A DNA stretch of 64,000 bases from Obelidium mucronatum (lineage: Eukaryota > Chytridiomycota > Chytridiomycetes > Chytridiales > Chytriomycetaceae): assembly GCA_025765595.1 (NCBI GenBank), contig JAIVFH010000087.1, forward strand, positions 62,001 through 126,000. The letters are read 5' to 3'. The notes under the pieces were generated by a model, which saw nothing but the letters and a program-made list of their open reading frames with translations, ran no database searches and had not been told where the DNA came from. The translations under genes and the position numbers were made by a program. Numbering within the stretch: position 1 is the first letter of the stretch; every line of letters begins with the position of its first letter. Shown piece by piece: positions 44,992 through 55,694 of this stretch.

Positions 44992-47900
44992 CTAGTGTGC
45001 TTGGTGCCCTTGCTGTTTCTGTTGCTTGGTGAGTTTTTGTTGTTGCTGGTTTTCTAGACTGGTTGCGCCTATGTCTTCTCCGGTCTTTTCTCGGGCGTGT
45101 CTTCCTTGGTTTTGGGTTTGGTTTGTGCTGTCAGGGCTCCTTTTAGGGCTCTCTATTGGTTCTTCAGTTTCAATCCATTCTGTTTCTTGCGGTGAGTTGC
45201 TCTCGTAGGCCTCTCTCGCGGCTTTTGAGATTTCTATCATCCCAGGTCTGAGGATTTGTTTTCCGGTTTTGTGGTCATACCACATTTCAATGGCTCTTGC
45301 CCTTTTCTCATATTTGTTATTGTGTGTGTGGAATCCAAACTCATCTGGGTTGCTGTCCATGCTTTGGTTGCAGACAAGGCACCATTTTCCTGATATTCTT
45401 TTTTGCCGTTTAGTTGGGCTTTTCTCTGGGATTGCTTCCGGTCCTGGGTTGTGTTGTGTTTCTTCAGTGGGTTCTTTGTCTTCCTCTAGCATTTCCTCTT
45501 CTGCTTCCTTCCTTTTCCAGTTTGCCCTTTTTGCGGATTTCTTGGTGGTTGCAGTTATTGCGGGTGTTTGTTCTAGTTCCCATTTGACTGTTTTGTTGCA
45601 TCGCTCTTTCCACATTTCTCTGGCTGCTTTAGTCACGTTTTTCATTGCATTGATGATTATTGTTCTTGTTTTTTGGGCAGTTAGGCCGCATACGGTTGTG
45701 AGAATTTCTTTAAGTACTTCTGGGACCGCCCCTTCTAATATAGCTTCAGCTCTTAGGTTGTTTACTTTTTTCTGCCATTTCCCCTGGTATTCTCCCTCGG
45801 GTTTTGTGTCCTTGAGGTGGTGTTGCCATGGTCTGGCCCATTTTGTGAGGTCCTTTGTCCATCCTTCTTTCTTTTCGTTGCCTCCTCCATTGTCGCATCC
45901 ACTTGCAACCTCCTTGATGAAGTTGTTTAGGATTTCTGTCCTTTTTGCCTCAAATACTTTGCATTTCATGATGTGGGAGTTTGTTTCCTCTTCTTGGTTG
46001 TCACAGCACCTGCAGTTCCCGTTTGGGTATATGTGTGGGTACCTTTGTTTCATTACTGACTGTGTTGGTCTAAGGTGGTGTAGTGCTTGTACATTGTATC
46101 TGATTGCGGCAGATTCCCCTGTGGATGTGTAGGGGGTTGTTGGTTTGCGGCCACAAGTTACTGTTGTTATTGTCATGTCAAGGTTGATGTTGTTGAGGTA
46201 GCCTTTGATGTGGCTAAATGAGTGCTGCTCTTGCCATCCCAGGTATGAGTGTATTTTGTTGATAGTCTTGAGGTTTTCCCATACTTGCCCCTCAATGAGG
46301 CTGTCTCCAGCTTTTGCCATGAATCGTATGAGAGATTGGGCTCCTGTTTGAAGGTTGATTACCTCTGCGGAGTTCCCCATGTTTGCATTCTTGTCTGCTA
46401 TGTCATTTCCTGTTTTGTCCTTTCCAGAGATTTTGGAATGTCCTTCTACCTTGGTGAATTGGAAGAGCCTCCCTTCTTTACTATAGTCTTTTACGATTTG
46501 GGCCATCATTGCCACTTGTAGCATGCATGCTCTTCCCATAAGGTCTCTGGTGTTGATCTCTCCGTTGCTTTTTACTACGTCCTTGCCATCTTTTACCACG
46601 GCTGCGTTGTCGATCTTGATAATGGTGAGTCCTTTTTTTGCTCCTATCATCCCTGTGATTGCCCCCATGGCTTCTGGTAGTTTGGATGATGACCATCCAG
46701 TTACTTTTGCACACCATTCTCGTCCTCTATTGGCCCCTTCAGTGCATATCCCCCCTGTTCCCATGCTATTTGTGTGTCTAGAGCCGTCTGTGTATATTGT
46801 GTCTGGCTTTGGGTCTGGGTTATCCTCCATTACACATGTTCCTATTGCCTTAAGTAGATTTTGGGAGCACAGGAGGTATGTTCCTGCTTTGTTTACATTT
46901 TCAATGTTTTCCTTTTCCAGTGGTGTCTTTTCCAGCTTTTTAGGCTCAGTTGTGGGGATTCTGTTTGCAGTTTCCATTTCCGCCTCAGCCTCCCTTCTCA
47001 TCATGTGTTCCTCTGCTTCTGTTTCTTCTGTTTCATTTTTGTTAAGTCTTTGCCAGAAGTCTGTAATTGGTCGCTGAAAGGTTTCGGTTGCATATGGGTT
47101 TGGGCTGTTTACTTTTGCTCTTTCAAAGGGCGTTTTGTTTTCTTCGCTCTGTCTTGTTTCCATATGTCTTTTTAGTTCTTTGTACCACCCGTATGATCTG
47201 TTGTCTTTTTTGTATCTCCTGATCAGGTCTTTTCTGTTCAGGAGTTTTCTGCCATCCCGGGAAGCTATTTGGTCGACAAACATGATGTTGTCTTTTTTGA
47301 GGTGTGGTCTGAATTTGTCATATATAGCCCAGTTCCCAAGTGCTTCCCAGATTGTTGTGTTCCCTCCTTCAATTTTTCCAAAGGTTTCTGTTTGTCCATT
47401 ATCTTCATTTTTGTATTCGATGGGTTTGATTGACAGTTGGTCTTTTGCCATTCTGCCCAGGAGTTGGCCCATGCTGTGTGTTCCCCTTTTAAGTGATGGT
47501 TGGAAGGGTTCTTGGAGGGGGCAATGGGGTAATGCCAGGTCTTCTTGCAGGTTTAATAGCCTGATTCGAGTTATTCTGCCCAACAGTGTGTTTTCATTGG
47601 GGCTGATAAGGAGGTTGTTTACTTTGTCTGCCGTGTAGTGGCGGTTCCAGTTCTCCAGGCCATATAGTGTTGGGTTTTCTAGGAGTGAGGTGGGTGTGCT
47701 TTGAGCCTGCCTTGCCTTCTGTTTTACCATTTTGAGGCACTTTTTATACCACTTGTCCACACAGTCTTCGCTGACTGCCATGGTTTTCCAGATGTATTGT
47801 ACTTTTGCAAGGAGTACTGTGTTTACTATGGTGATGGCAGTGATTTCTGTTATCTCTTTCTTGGCGAGGAGGTTGCACATACTTGTGACAATTTGGGTGA

Positions 47901-49230
47901 TGAGTTGCTTTGATTCTTTGTGCTGGTTGTCTGCTGAGAACCAGTTGCCGAGGACTCTCTCGCTGTTATTGTTATTGATGATGGTGATTTTGCTGCAGTC
48001 TGGCCATTTGAGGTGCTTGTGGTTCTCTTCTGGGTTTATGGCAATCATTTCCATCTTTTTTGTGTTGGATTTGATTGAGTTCAGTTCTTGGAATTCATAT
48101 ATTAGTGCAGCTTGCTTTTCGGCCTCCGTCCAGTTTCCAGCGAAGGCCCCTGTGTCATCCACAAATGCTTCCCCCGTGAGCCGCTCTTGTAGGGTCTGGC
48201 CGGTTGTGGTGCCATCTAGATTTATGCGGGTTGTGTGTTGGGCTTTTATTGTTATCCCTTCTGTTTCTTTGTCTAGAGTGCATAGCAGTGTGTCCCAGAA
48301 GATTCTCCATTCTAGGGGGGCCAGTACACTCCCCTGCTGTATCATGGTTCCGCATTTGAAGCCTTCTGTTGGTCCAAATGAGGTTAGTACTTTTACTGTC
48401 ATGTGTTGTTGTGTGTCCCATTTCCATGCTGAGTATTTATATGGGATTTTCAGCCTCCTGTGGCTTCTCATTACTGCTGTGGGGCCAACACTGTCGAAGG
48501 CCTTTGCAATGTCATTAAATAGGAGGTATGCTGTCATGTTCCTTTCTTTACAGTACTCAATGATGGTATTAATCATTCGTAGGGAGGTTTCTGTTGACTC
48601 CCCTGGGAGGACGCTGAAGTTTCGGCCTGCCAGTACGTGTTTGTTTTCCATTAGGATTTTCTTGAGCGGGTTGTACCAGATGGTTTCCATTAGTTTATAC
48701 GGTATTTCAAGCAGGGCAATTGGCCTTGTTTTTAGGAGGTCTCCAGCCCACTCTTCTGATTTTGGGATTGGTCGGATGTTTCCCTTTGTCCAGGTTTCTG
48801 GTGTGAACATGAAGTCTTTGCATAGTTGGATGACTGTGCGGAAGTACTTGCATGCTTCAGTTCCCCCCATCAGCAGCATTTCCCTTGTAGTCCCTGATGG
48901 TCCTGGTGCCTTGTTTTTTCCCATTTGTCTGAGTGCTTCCATGATTTGGTCTGTTGTTATTTCTTTTTCTAGCTCGTCATACATTGCTGGGTCTATTGAC
49001 TCTTTGGGCATGTATTCCTGTGCAAATGGTGATTCCAGGTCTATATGTTTCTCGTTGTTTGAAAACTTCCTTGAAGACCTTGTCTGTTTCCAGTTTGACT
49101 TCTTCTGATTCAAATACTGTGCCGTCCTTGGTTCTAACCTTATCGATGTCTGAGTTTCCTCTCCCTCTGTCGAGGATTCTGTCAAACATTCTTTTTCTTT
49201 GGGTGCGGAACATCTCATTTCTCTTTGCAA
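44992..49230 (-). pseudogene. LINE ORF2, reverse transcriptase, RNase H and Cys/His finger part
   Basis: One open frame covers 1,412 codons, though true ORF2 coding enters it from another frame at about 49.05 kb. GKNKAPGPSG marks the start of the RT domain. FNDIAKAFDSV and GEAFVDDTGAF give the catalytic aspartates (FVDD box). RNase H has YTDGSRH, the Glu in LPEAMGAI, the Asp in IKIDNAAV, and GNDIADKNA. A zinc finger NCRCCDNQEEETNSHIMKC follows, and a second CLVC...HTH pattern lies near the C-terminus. The long RT-RNase H frame is intact; lesions lie upstream of it. Confidence 0.88.
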
Positions 49231-51846
49231 TTGCTGTTCTTATTTGGTCGGCTGTTTGGGCCTTTTTCAGCGATATGGCTTTTCTTTCCACTTTATTTCG
49301 CTCTCCTCTCAGCCATTTGATGGTGTTATTTAGGTCTGTTTGGTCTGTTTCTGGTGGGGGTGTTTCCCAGTCATGTTTGATCTCGGTTGCCCTTCTCTTA
49401 AATTTGTCCCAGGTGTTTGCTTTTATTGGTCCCCTGTGCACTTCAGTAATTGCTCCTCCCATTGTCTTGAATAGGCTGTGCCACTTGGCAGATTCTGTTT
49501 CGCCTGGAGTTCTCTGGTCCCCCCCAAGGATTTTGCTGGGTAGTGTTTCCATTGCCAGTTTTTCAATTTCCTTTTGTGTTCTTTCTGCGTTTTGTCCCAC
49601 TATTCCTCTCACTATTTTGATCGCACAGTTTTTCGTTTGCTGATGGCGGGGTGCGCTTTAGTGTCGAGTTTGCAAGTTCTGTGTGTTGTTGCATTCTTTC
49701 AGGGTTGCCAGCAAGTACCTGGAATCCTGCGCATTGATCTTGTAGCTCTGCTCTATTTTTTTCGTATATTTTTGCACATCCAACTTCAAATTCCTTTTTC
49801 TCCTTTTCTGTCACTTTATCCCAGTCCACCACTTGCCCTGATTTTTTGGGGGCCTTGTGGGTTTTGGTTAGGTCAAATGAGGCCACTACTGGGACGTGGT
49901 CAGAGGTTCTCAGCTCCTCCATTTCTGTTAGTATGTCGCAGTGTTTGGTCATTCCTGCGATAGTCGGAGTTGCAAATATGGCGTTGATTCTTGATCCGTA
50001 TATTACTTTTCCTTCGGAGTTCCTTTTACTCCTAGAGAATTTTCTAAGCTCTGGGTTATGGTATCTGAAGATGTCTGTTAGCCCGCATTCTTCCAGGATG
50101 GGGATTATTCCTGTGTCTTTTTCCTTTGTGGCTGGGAATCTGTCCACCTCTCCATTTTTGTAGCTGTTGGCATCCATCATCCATATTGTCTCCCTTCCTG
50201 CTTTGTCATCTTCTTTCTGTATTTGTTCTATTGTTTCAGAGATTTCTTTGTATTTTTCACTCGATTTGCTGAGATTTGGGGGATGTACATGTTCACTACT
50301 CTTATTTCCCCTCCTTTGAGATGTAGGGTTATAGCAATGAGCCAAGTTGCCCATTCTGATTTTTTGTCCAATGCGTTTTGCGATATCTGATCGGATTATG
50401 ATTGCCACTCCTCCTGACTTCCCTTCTGCACTTGCAAATTCCGCTGTATCGTAGTTGTGCTCAGTGTCTGGTGTTTTTCCGTTTTCGTTGTTTTTTGTTC
50501 TTCCTCTCCATCTTCTTTCCCCCTCTTCTTTGGGGACTTTAGTTTCCTGGATGCATCCTATCATGATTCCAAATGAGGTAAGCATGTATTGTGTTTCTTC
50601 AATTTTGAGTGATGCTGTGTTGTATGTTGCCACACTTAGTTCCATTTTGTTTGGGTTTGATCTGATTTCCCTTCTGGCAAAGTCTGGTGTTTGTTCTTGT
50701 TCTGGAAGGGTTTCACCGTTACTGTCAGCTGTTCCCTCGTTGTCTCCTATTGTGGCTTCCTCCATTGTTTCCTCTTGTTCGATTGGTCTCTTTTTCTGTG
50801 GCCCTGCTGGCAGTGTTGCCGTTTTATGCTTCTTGGTATTTTGAGTTGTGGTTCTTTCTTTTTGTCTTTTTTCAGGCTTTTTGTTTGTTGTTGTGTTCCT
50901 TTCTTCTTTGTTGTGTTTGTGTGTTTCATTGTCTGCCTCAATGTAGTTTTCTAGGTTTGTGTATTTGTTCAGTTTACTGTAGAGCCACATTTGTCTCTTC
51001 TGCCGTAGGATGTCTTGTTGTTCTTTGCTGGAGCCTCCTCCTTGTGGGAATTCCCCTTCTTTTTTGTCTTGGAGGGAGGTGATTTTCCTTTCTGTCTCCT
51101 CTGTTAGCTCTCCTGATCTGTATAGTTCCTGGATGGCGTCTTTGACTGCTATTATGTTGGTGGTTTGCTGTGTTTTTGTACTTCTTTTATTTTCACTACT
51201 ACTGATTTCATTCCTTGTTGTACTACTAACTATATGTTTCCCTTTTCCGCCTCCTCTGATATCCACCTCTTCCTGTTTGAGCTTACTCATCATTGGTTCG
51301 GCCCGTTTCAGGGCAGTTTCTTCTTCTCCCCCTTCTTTCCCTTTCCGTCGTGGCGTTCGATGTATTCGACCCCAGCACTCTTCTTCCCAATTTTTTTTCG
51401 AGTGATTTCCTTTCTTTGGTGTTTTCTCCAGAGTTCCTCTAGCTTAACCACTCTTTTCTTCAGTCCAACATATTCATCTTCCTCGCCCTCATTGTATCCA
51501 AAGATTTCTTTGTTCAAAACCTTGATTTCAGCTAATGATTGCCTCTCAAGGTTCTCCTTCTTCTTCCTCTCCCATTTCTTCGTCCGAAAGGCTCCAACTT
51601 TGTTGGCTGGTCAGTTTCCTCCCCTGTTTCAGTTTCTTCCCTCGTTTCTGTCGTGGGTTTAATTGTTTCCTCATCCATGTCATTCTGGATTTTTGCCCAC
51701 TGGTCATTCAGGTTGTTCTCCTTTTCCTTCATCCAGATCACCGATCGCCTTCTTCCAACTCCCCTTTCACTCTTTCCATTTCTGCCTTCCATCTTTGTTT
51801 CCATCTCCTTTTTGAGCTCATTCACCTCAGCTTGTACCGCCGTCAT
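48977..51846 (-). pseudogene. LINE ORF2, N-terminal part with EEP endonuclease, frameshifted
   Basis: Coding passes through four successive frames: 51846-51532, 51517-51308, 51293-49563 and 49612-48977. The third holds the endonuclease: MELSVATYNTASL, IGCIQETKVP (catalytic Glu), MMDANSYKNG (Asp-Asn) and RTSDHVPVVASFD (Asp-His). The linker from 49612 is Lys/Arg-rich. At least three frameshifts, near 51.53, 51.3 and 49.6 kb, break this copy; a fourth near 49.05 kb leads into the RT frame. Sequencing indels are an alternative for any one of them. Confidence 0.75.
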
Positions 51847-53135
51847 TAGCTCTTCTTTCCGTTCTTCTTCCGTTTGGAAGGTTCTTCCAGTTGGGGCTCT
51901 TCCAGCTGTAGGGAGGGGCTCCTTGGAGGGCCATTTGTTGGGCTTTGGACAAGATTCCGGTTAGCATTTGGGAATTCGGTAGTGCTGTTCCCCATTCTGG
52001 TTGTTGGTTTGATGGGCTTGATAGCCTCAGCCATGTGGATTTCCAAGTGGCGGCAACCTTCGGCTTGTGTTTCAGTGAGGCGGAGTCCCTTGCTTTCGAG
52101 GTTTCTGAGGTCGACATGGATTTGTCCGACCTCTTCTCCACTCATTGATAGGTAGCAGGTTCTTTGTCCCAGTCTTTTTAAGCGTTCCTCAACTTCTTTC
52201 TTGTGTGTTGGGTAGTTTTGGTGGAGGTGGTCCATGTGGCAGTGTTTGCAGTTGTCCCTGTTTCTGTATGTTCCGTCCGGTTTTCTGACCAGTTTTCTGA
52301 CAAACGTGAAGGTTGCGTTTGATTCTGGGAATTGGTACTGGTTTTTGGTTTTAGAATTTTGGGTATGTGTGTTTTTGTTTTTTCTCACCACAGTGTTGTC
52401 CATTTTCTTTGCATTGTCTTCAGACTTCATCACGACCACAAGAGAGTAGGGGATTTTTTTGATCCTATCCCCTCTGACAATTTTGTAGTTCGCTTTTCCA
52501 TTTCCAAGTGCACGCACCGCGTCGTGCCAGTCTTGGGCTCTTGTGTACTTCTCCACATCCTTTACCACCAGGGTTCTGGTTTGTTCTCTGTGGCGTCGAA
52601 TGTCCGGAGTTTCGTCCTCGTCGGCCAGAATTGCTGTGTTGCGGTTGAAGTAGAGGCATGGATGGAGCTGCATGCATCTGAGTTTGTCCTGTTCAGTCTC
52701 GAAGTACAGACTGACGACTACTTCGTGGCTGTTGGTTGTGGATCTTCCAAAGGCTTGCACGATCTTGTGGCCTTTTTCGGTCCAGAGTTGGAACATTGCC
52801 TTGGCAATTTCACTAGGTTGTTGGTGGTGGGTGTTGTCGATGCCGAGGACAAGTGCCTTGTGCTCTTTATCGACTGCTGCTGTCGACTCAACGTTGAACA
52901 GGTTCTGTGTGGCTGGTACTTCAGCAACGGTGAGGTTTTCGTTGAGGTGGTCCAGCTGTACCCCAGTAAGATTCATGACCAATTTGTGGTTTGCAGTTCG
53001 CACAGTGGTCTCGACGCCGTAGTCCCTTCCCAAGAGGATTTCCAGCCCTTCTTTGGCATTGCGGGCCTTGATCTTGGCCAGGTTGATCAGTTTGTTGGCA
53101 TGCTTTGTTTCGATCGAGGCAACGTATGTTTCCAT
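51846..53135 (-). CDS. LINE ORF1, gag-like nucleic-acid-binding protein
   Basis: The frame is uninterrupted for 429 residues from the ATG at 53135 (METYVASIETKH); it stays open upstream to 53399. The middle part is mixed alpha/beta (HEVVVSLYFETEQDKLRCMQLHP, TRTLVVKDVEKYTRAQDW), as in retrotransposon RNA-binding domains. A Cys/His cluster (CKHCHMDHLHQNYPTH) near residue 340 resembles a zinc knuckle. The C-terminus is Pro/Glu/Lys-rich. The stop TAA shares its last A with the ATG of ORF2. Confidence 0.78.
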   Translation of the reverse strand: METYVASIETKHANKLINLAKIKARNAKEGLEILLGRDYGVETTVRTANHKLVMNLTGVQLDHLNENLTVAEVPATQNLFNVESTAAVDKEHKALVLGIDNTHHQQPSEIAKAMFQLWTEKGHKIVQAFGRSTTNSHEVVVSLYFETEQDKLRCMQLHPCLYFNRNTAILADEDETPDIRRHREQTRTLVVKDVEKYTRAQDWHDAVRALGNGKANYKIVRGDRIKKIPYSLVVVMKSEDNAKKMDNTVVRKNKNTHTQNSKTKNQYQFPESNATFTFVRKLVRKPDGTYRNRDNCKHCHMDHLHQNYPTHKKEVEERLKRLGQRTCYLSMSGEEVGQIHVDLRNLESKGLRLTETQAEGCRHLEIHMAEAIKPIKPTTRMGNSTTEFPNANRNLVQSPTNGPPRSPSLQLEEPQLEEPSKRKKNGKKS

Positions 53136-53469
53136 TTCTTTTTTTTTGTTCTTTTTTTTAATCATACTATCTTTGGTTCTCTGCCTCGTTCCCCTTTTTA
53201 TTTTACATTTACATTCGCAGGTTGCAGGTCCGATTTCCGGTCCTTTTCTGGTGCCTGGCGCTTGAGCCATAGTCACTGGCATTGCCAGTTTTTGCCGCAT
53301 GTTGCGGTTCACCCTGCTGCCGAACCGGCCACCGCGGTGGGAGAACCGGTGCTCCACATTTGACGCCTGCGACTGGCGCGTGGGGGAGCCCGCTTGCAAG
53401 GGTGGCTTGGAACAGTCGCATTGTGGTTGGTTGGTGCTTGGCCGCTTTGATTTTCAACAAAGTTTTTTT

Positions 53470-53485
53470 AGCACTGCTTCCAGTC
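53470..53485. repeat. Target-site duplication of the LINE, right copy
   Basis: Identical to 44603-44618 over 16 bases. It lies just outside the 5' end of the LINE. Confidence 0.93.
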
Positions 53486-53914
53486 CCTCTGCAATAGATT
53501 AAACAGTCTTATTACTCAACATCTGTACCAATTAGTCAAAGAACCCTCAAAAAGCCAGAACGTTCAAGCATTCTCTGTTTCACAAGCACCTCAGCCGCTA
53601 CACCAAAACCGCTACAGCTTCTAATTCTACTACAAACAGCTAAAACTAAATATTAAAACAAGTTTATTACTACAATGCACAAACTAGGACTAATACAAAG
53701 GAAACCATCAAAGAGAGATTACACTTCAACATCTGTCACATGAATCAATTAGTGAATATTACAACCGATTCTCAAATATTCTTACCAAGACGCCCGCTGA
53801 TCCAACTCCGCATTCTGTCCATTTGTCAATCTGACTGAAGTCATCAACCATGTCATTGAGGCACTATATAAACAATCTTTTGGTCATCAAATTCAAAGAA
53901 TCAAAAGTCTTGAA
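53486..53914. other. Unannotated A/T-rich stretch
   Basis: About 430 bp between the LINE and the gypsy integrase fragment. It may be decayed pol sequence of the gypsy element, but no frame shows it clearly. Confidence 0.4.
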
Positions 53915-54193
53915 TTGGCTACTTCCAAGTCCGCTCTGTATGCCTTACACAAGAAGCGCAAGTTACACATTGTCTTCACTGAATCCAATGGTCTTATGTT
54001 TCGTGATGACCTTATTTACCTTCCAACTGAGGAGCTTCAACTTGAAGTTTTCCGTCAACGTCACTGTGCTCCTGTTGCCGGCCACTTTGGTGTTACTAAA
54101 ACAGTTAAGTTAATCTCTCGCAATTACTGGTTTCCACACATGCGGCGCATAGTTCAGCGTTTTATTGCAAACTGCGACTTGTCCCAGTGTTAG
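53915..54193 (+). pseudogene. Ty3/gypsy integrase zinc-binding (H2C2) fragment
   Basis: The 92-codon frame contains LMFRDDLIYLPTEELQLEV, RQRHCAPVAGHFGVTKT and LISRNYWFPHMRRIVQRFIANCD. That is the HHCC zinc-binding region at the start of gypsy-type integrases. The final CxxC should read CDxCQ, but here it is CDLSQC, so the second cysteine is displaced or lost. The rest of pol is absent, so this is a remnant. Confidence 0.82.
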
Positions 54194-54229
54194 TAATCAC
54201 CCGCCTTAAAGGGATATTTGTCTATACTT

Positions 54230-54300
54230 TCGTAGCTTAGTGGACATTGCGCGCGACTCTCACACTGGAAACCCGGGTTCAATCCCCGCTTGTAACATTT
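54230..54300 (+). repeat. tRNA-like segment with A and B box (SINE-like head)
   Basis: The sequence has an A-box match (tagcttagtgg, 54234-54244) and a B-box match (gggttcaatcc) at the spacing found in tRNA genes. The T arm pairs at only four of five positions and no matching acceptor stem is present, so it is not a functional tRNA. It resembles the head of a tRNA-derived SINE. The sequence after it, to about 54680, has LTR-like features (cataaatagc TATA-type box) but no recognised partner. Confidence 0.5.
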
Positions 54301-54679
54301 TACTTTTAGATTCTATTTTTGTATTTGTCATCTTTGATTTGTCATTTTATCAAGTTTTTCTGTTTCAGTTTTGTGATATCATTCTTGATTTCACATATTA
54401 TTGTGCTATCACTCTTGCTATCACATTTTCAGTTTGATTTTCAGTTTGTCTTCAGTTTTGAACTTTTATCATTTGTAATTCCAGAACTTGCATAAATAGC
54501 AAGGTTTCTGCTCTGAGTTTTAGTTCAGTTTTAATACATTCTGTGTTAGTTGTACAGTTTTGTAACTCTGTGATTCCGTCTCTCGTGATTTCAAGCCGTT
54601 ATTGGTCAAGCCCTTGTACCCCTAAGCACTCGTGCCTTCAAGAACCCTTAAGTCTTTTATTGACTATCTGGTTCTAACA

Positions 54680-54862
54680 CCACATTAAAAAAAAATTAGT
54701 TTTCAAACAAACCAAATAATATTCTACAAGCAATTCTAGTCATATCTGCATATTATTGATGTCTGTGGGATGCTTGTTCCTTTAGAACAAACCCAAAACA
54801 TTCATGGGCATATTCCTTGCGAAACCAAATGGAGTGGAGCCCCTCTAAATTATACACACTAA
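54680..54862 (+). repeat. Inverted repeat, left arm
   Basis: This 183-bp stretch is the reverse complement, at about 80 percent identity by eye, of 61846-62036. Shared blocks include tattattgatgtctgtggga, ttcctttagaacaa and tattcctt. The outer end of each arm is ccacatt. Confidence 0.88.
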
Positions 54863-55244
54863 TCTGAACCAATGAATTCTATCAATTTGATGTTTGGATC
54901 TGATAGAAGTACAGTATTTGATTTAATGGAAATAAAAAACCGCACTGAAATAAAATATTTTTTATTCTTTGTAAGATGCCGGCACGTCTCCTATCCTGTA
55001 CAACTTAAAAATAAAGAGAGCAGTTGCTTGTATTGCTATTACTCTGTTTGGAGAAAAAGAGCACATGAAGTCCTTTGCTCCCATCAAGAGCCATTTCGAG
55101 GGCATCCAAACATTTTAGAATATTCGTGGAATTGTTATCATTAAGGTCGCAAGGTCCTGCCCTGCCAGGGGGTTGATGCTATTTTAGCTTAATATTTATC
55201 TAAAAAACATTGAGAGGGTTGCTTACGTGCAAGCTGCAGCTCAA
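54863..55244. other. Unannotated interior of the inverted-repeat interval
   Basis: About 380 bp of A/T-rich sequence. The short plus-strand frame (54872-55144) has no recognised domain. Confidence 0.4.
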
Positions 55245-55400
55245 TATGAGAATGGCCTAGTGGTCAGGACTGCTCTCGGAATTCACAGGACCGTAACGGG
55301 AGTCAAACCCGAGATGACTGTAGGTGTTACCAGGTTGACCGCAACCTGGGTTCGCAACTCAAAGTGGAAATAAAATAAATGAATAAATGAATTAAGCGAA
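55245..55400 (+). repeat. SINE-like repeat, tRNA-like head and (AAAT)-rich tail
   Basis: It begins with an A-box-like tggcctagtgg and a B-box-like block inside an inverted stem (cgggagtcaaacccg). A unique body follows, ending in an aaataaaataaatgaataaatga tail. This is the layout of a tRNA-derived SINE. Only one copy is visible in the window. Confidence 0.45.
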
Positions 55401-55694
55401 AATAAAAAATAACCAATTTTGAGTTGTCCCGTTGCGTTGGGAATTCTGCCCTGTGTAGGGGTGGATGGACAGGGAAAGTGTGGCGTTTGCGTGTCTATGA
55501 CCAAAGAAGCCGATGGTCCTTACTTTGGACCAGAAATTGTTATCTAAATGTGCCTCCCAATTAATAACGTTGTTTGGGATTGCTTATCAATAATAATGGA
55601 ATAAATATTTCTTCTTAACTCCCCAAGTGTATGAAGAATTGGTAGGAAATGGAAATCGAGAGCCTCTCCATTACTTATTAATCATAGCTAGCAC

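Larger units (their letters stand above)
44619..53469 (-). mobile_element. LINE (non-LTR retrotransposon) with EEP endonuclease, RT and RNase H
   Basis: The 8.85-kb element reads on the minus strand and is bounded by a perfect 16-bp target-site duplication. Its 3' end is a poly-A tract (poly-T at 44621-44633 on the plus strand). ORF1 (53135-51846) is gag-like. ORF2 is broken by frameshifts but contains apurinic-type endonuclease, reverse transcriptase, RNase H and a Cys/His finger in that order. The stop of ORF1 and the start of ORF2 overlap as TAATG. Possession of RNase H together with an EEP endonuclease suggests the Tad/I/R1 group; the clade is not settled. Confidence 0.92.

Noticed and set aside
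45026..51964. Many long plus-strand ORFs rich in Ser, Phe, Leu and Cys
   Set aside because: They are antisense to the LINE open frames, and none shows a domain.
54230..54300. A functional tRNA gene
   Set aside because: A and B boxes are present but the acceptor stem does not pair and the T stem has a mismatch.
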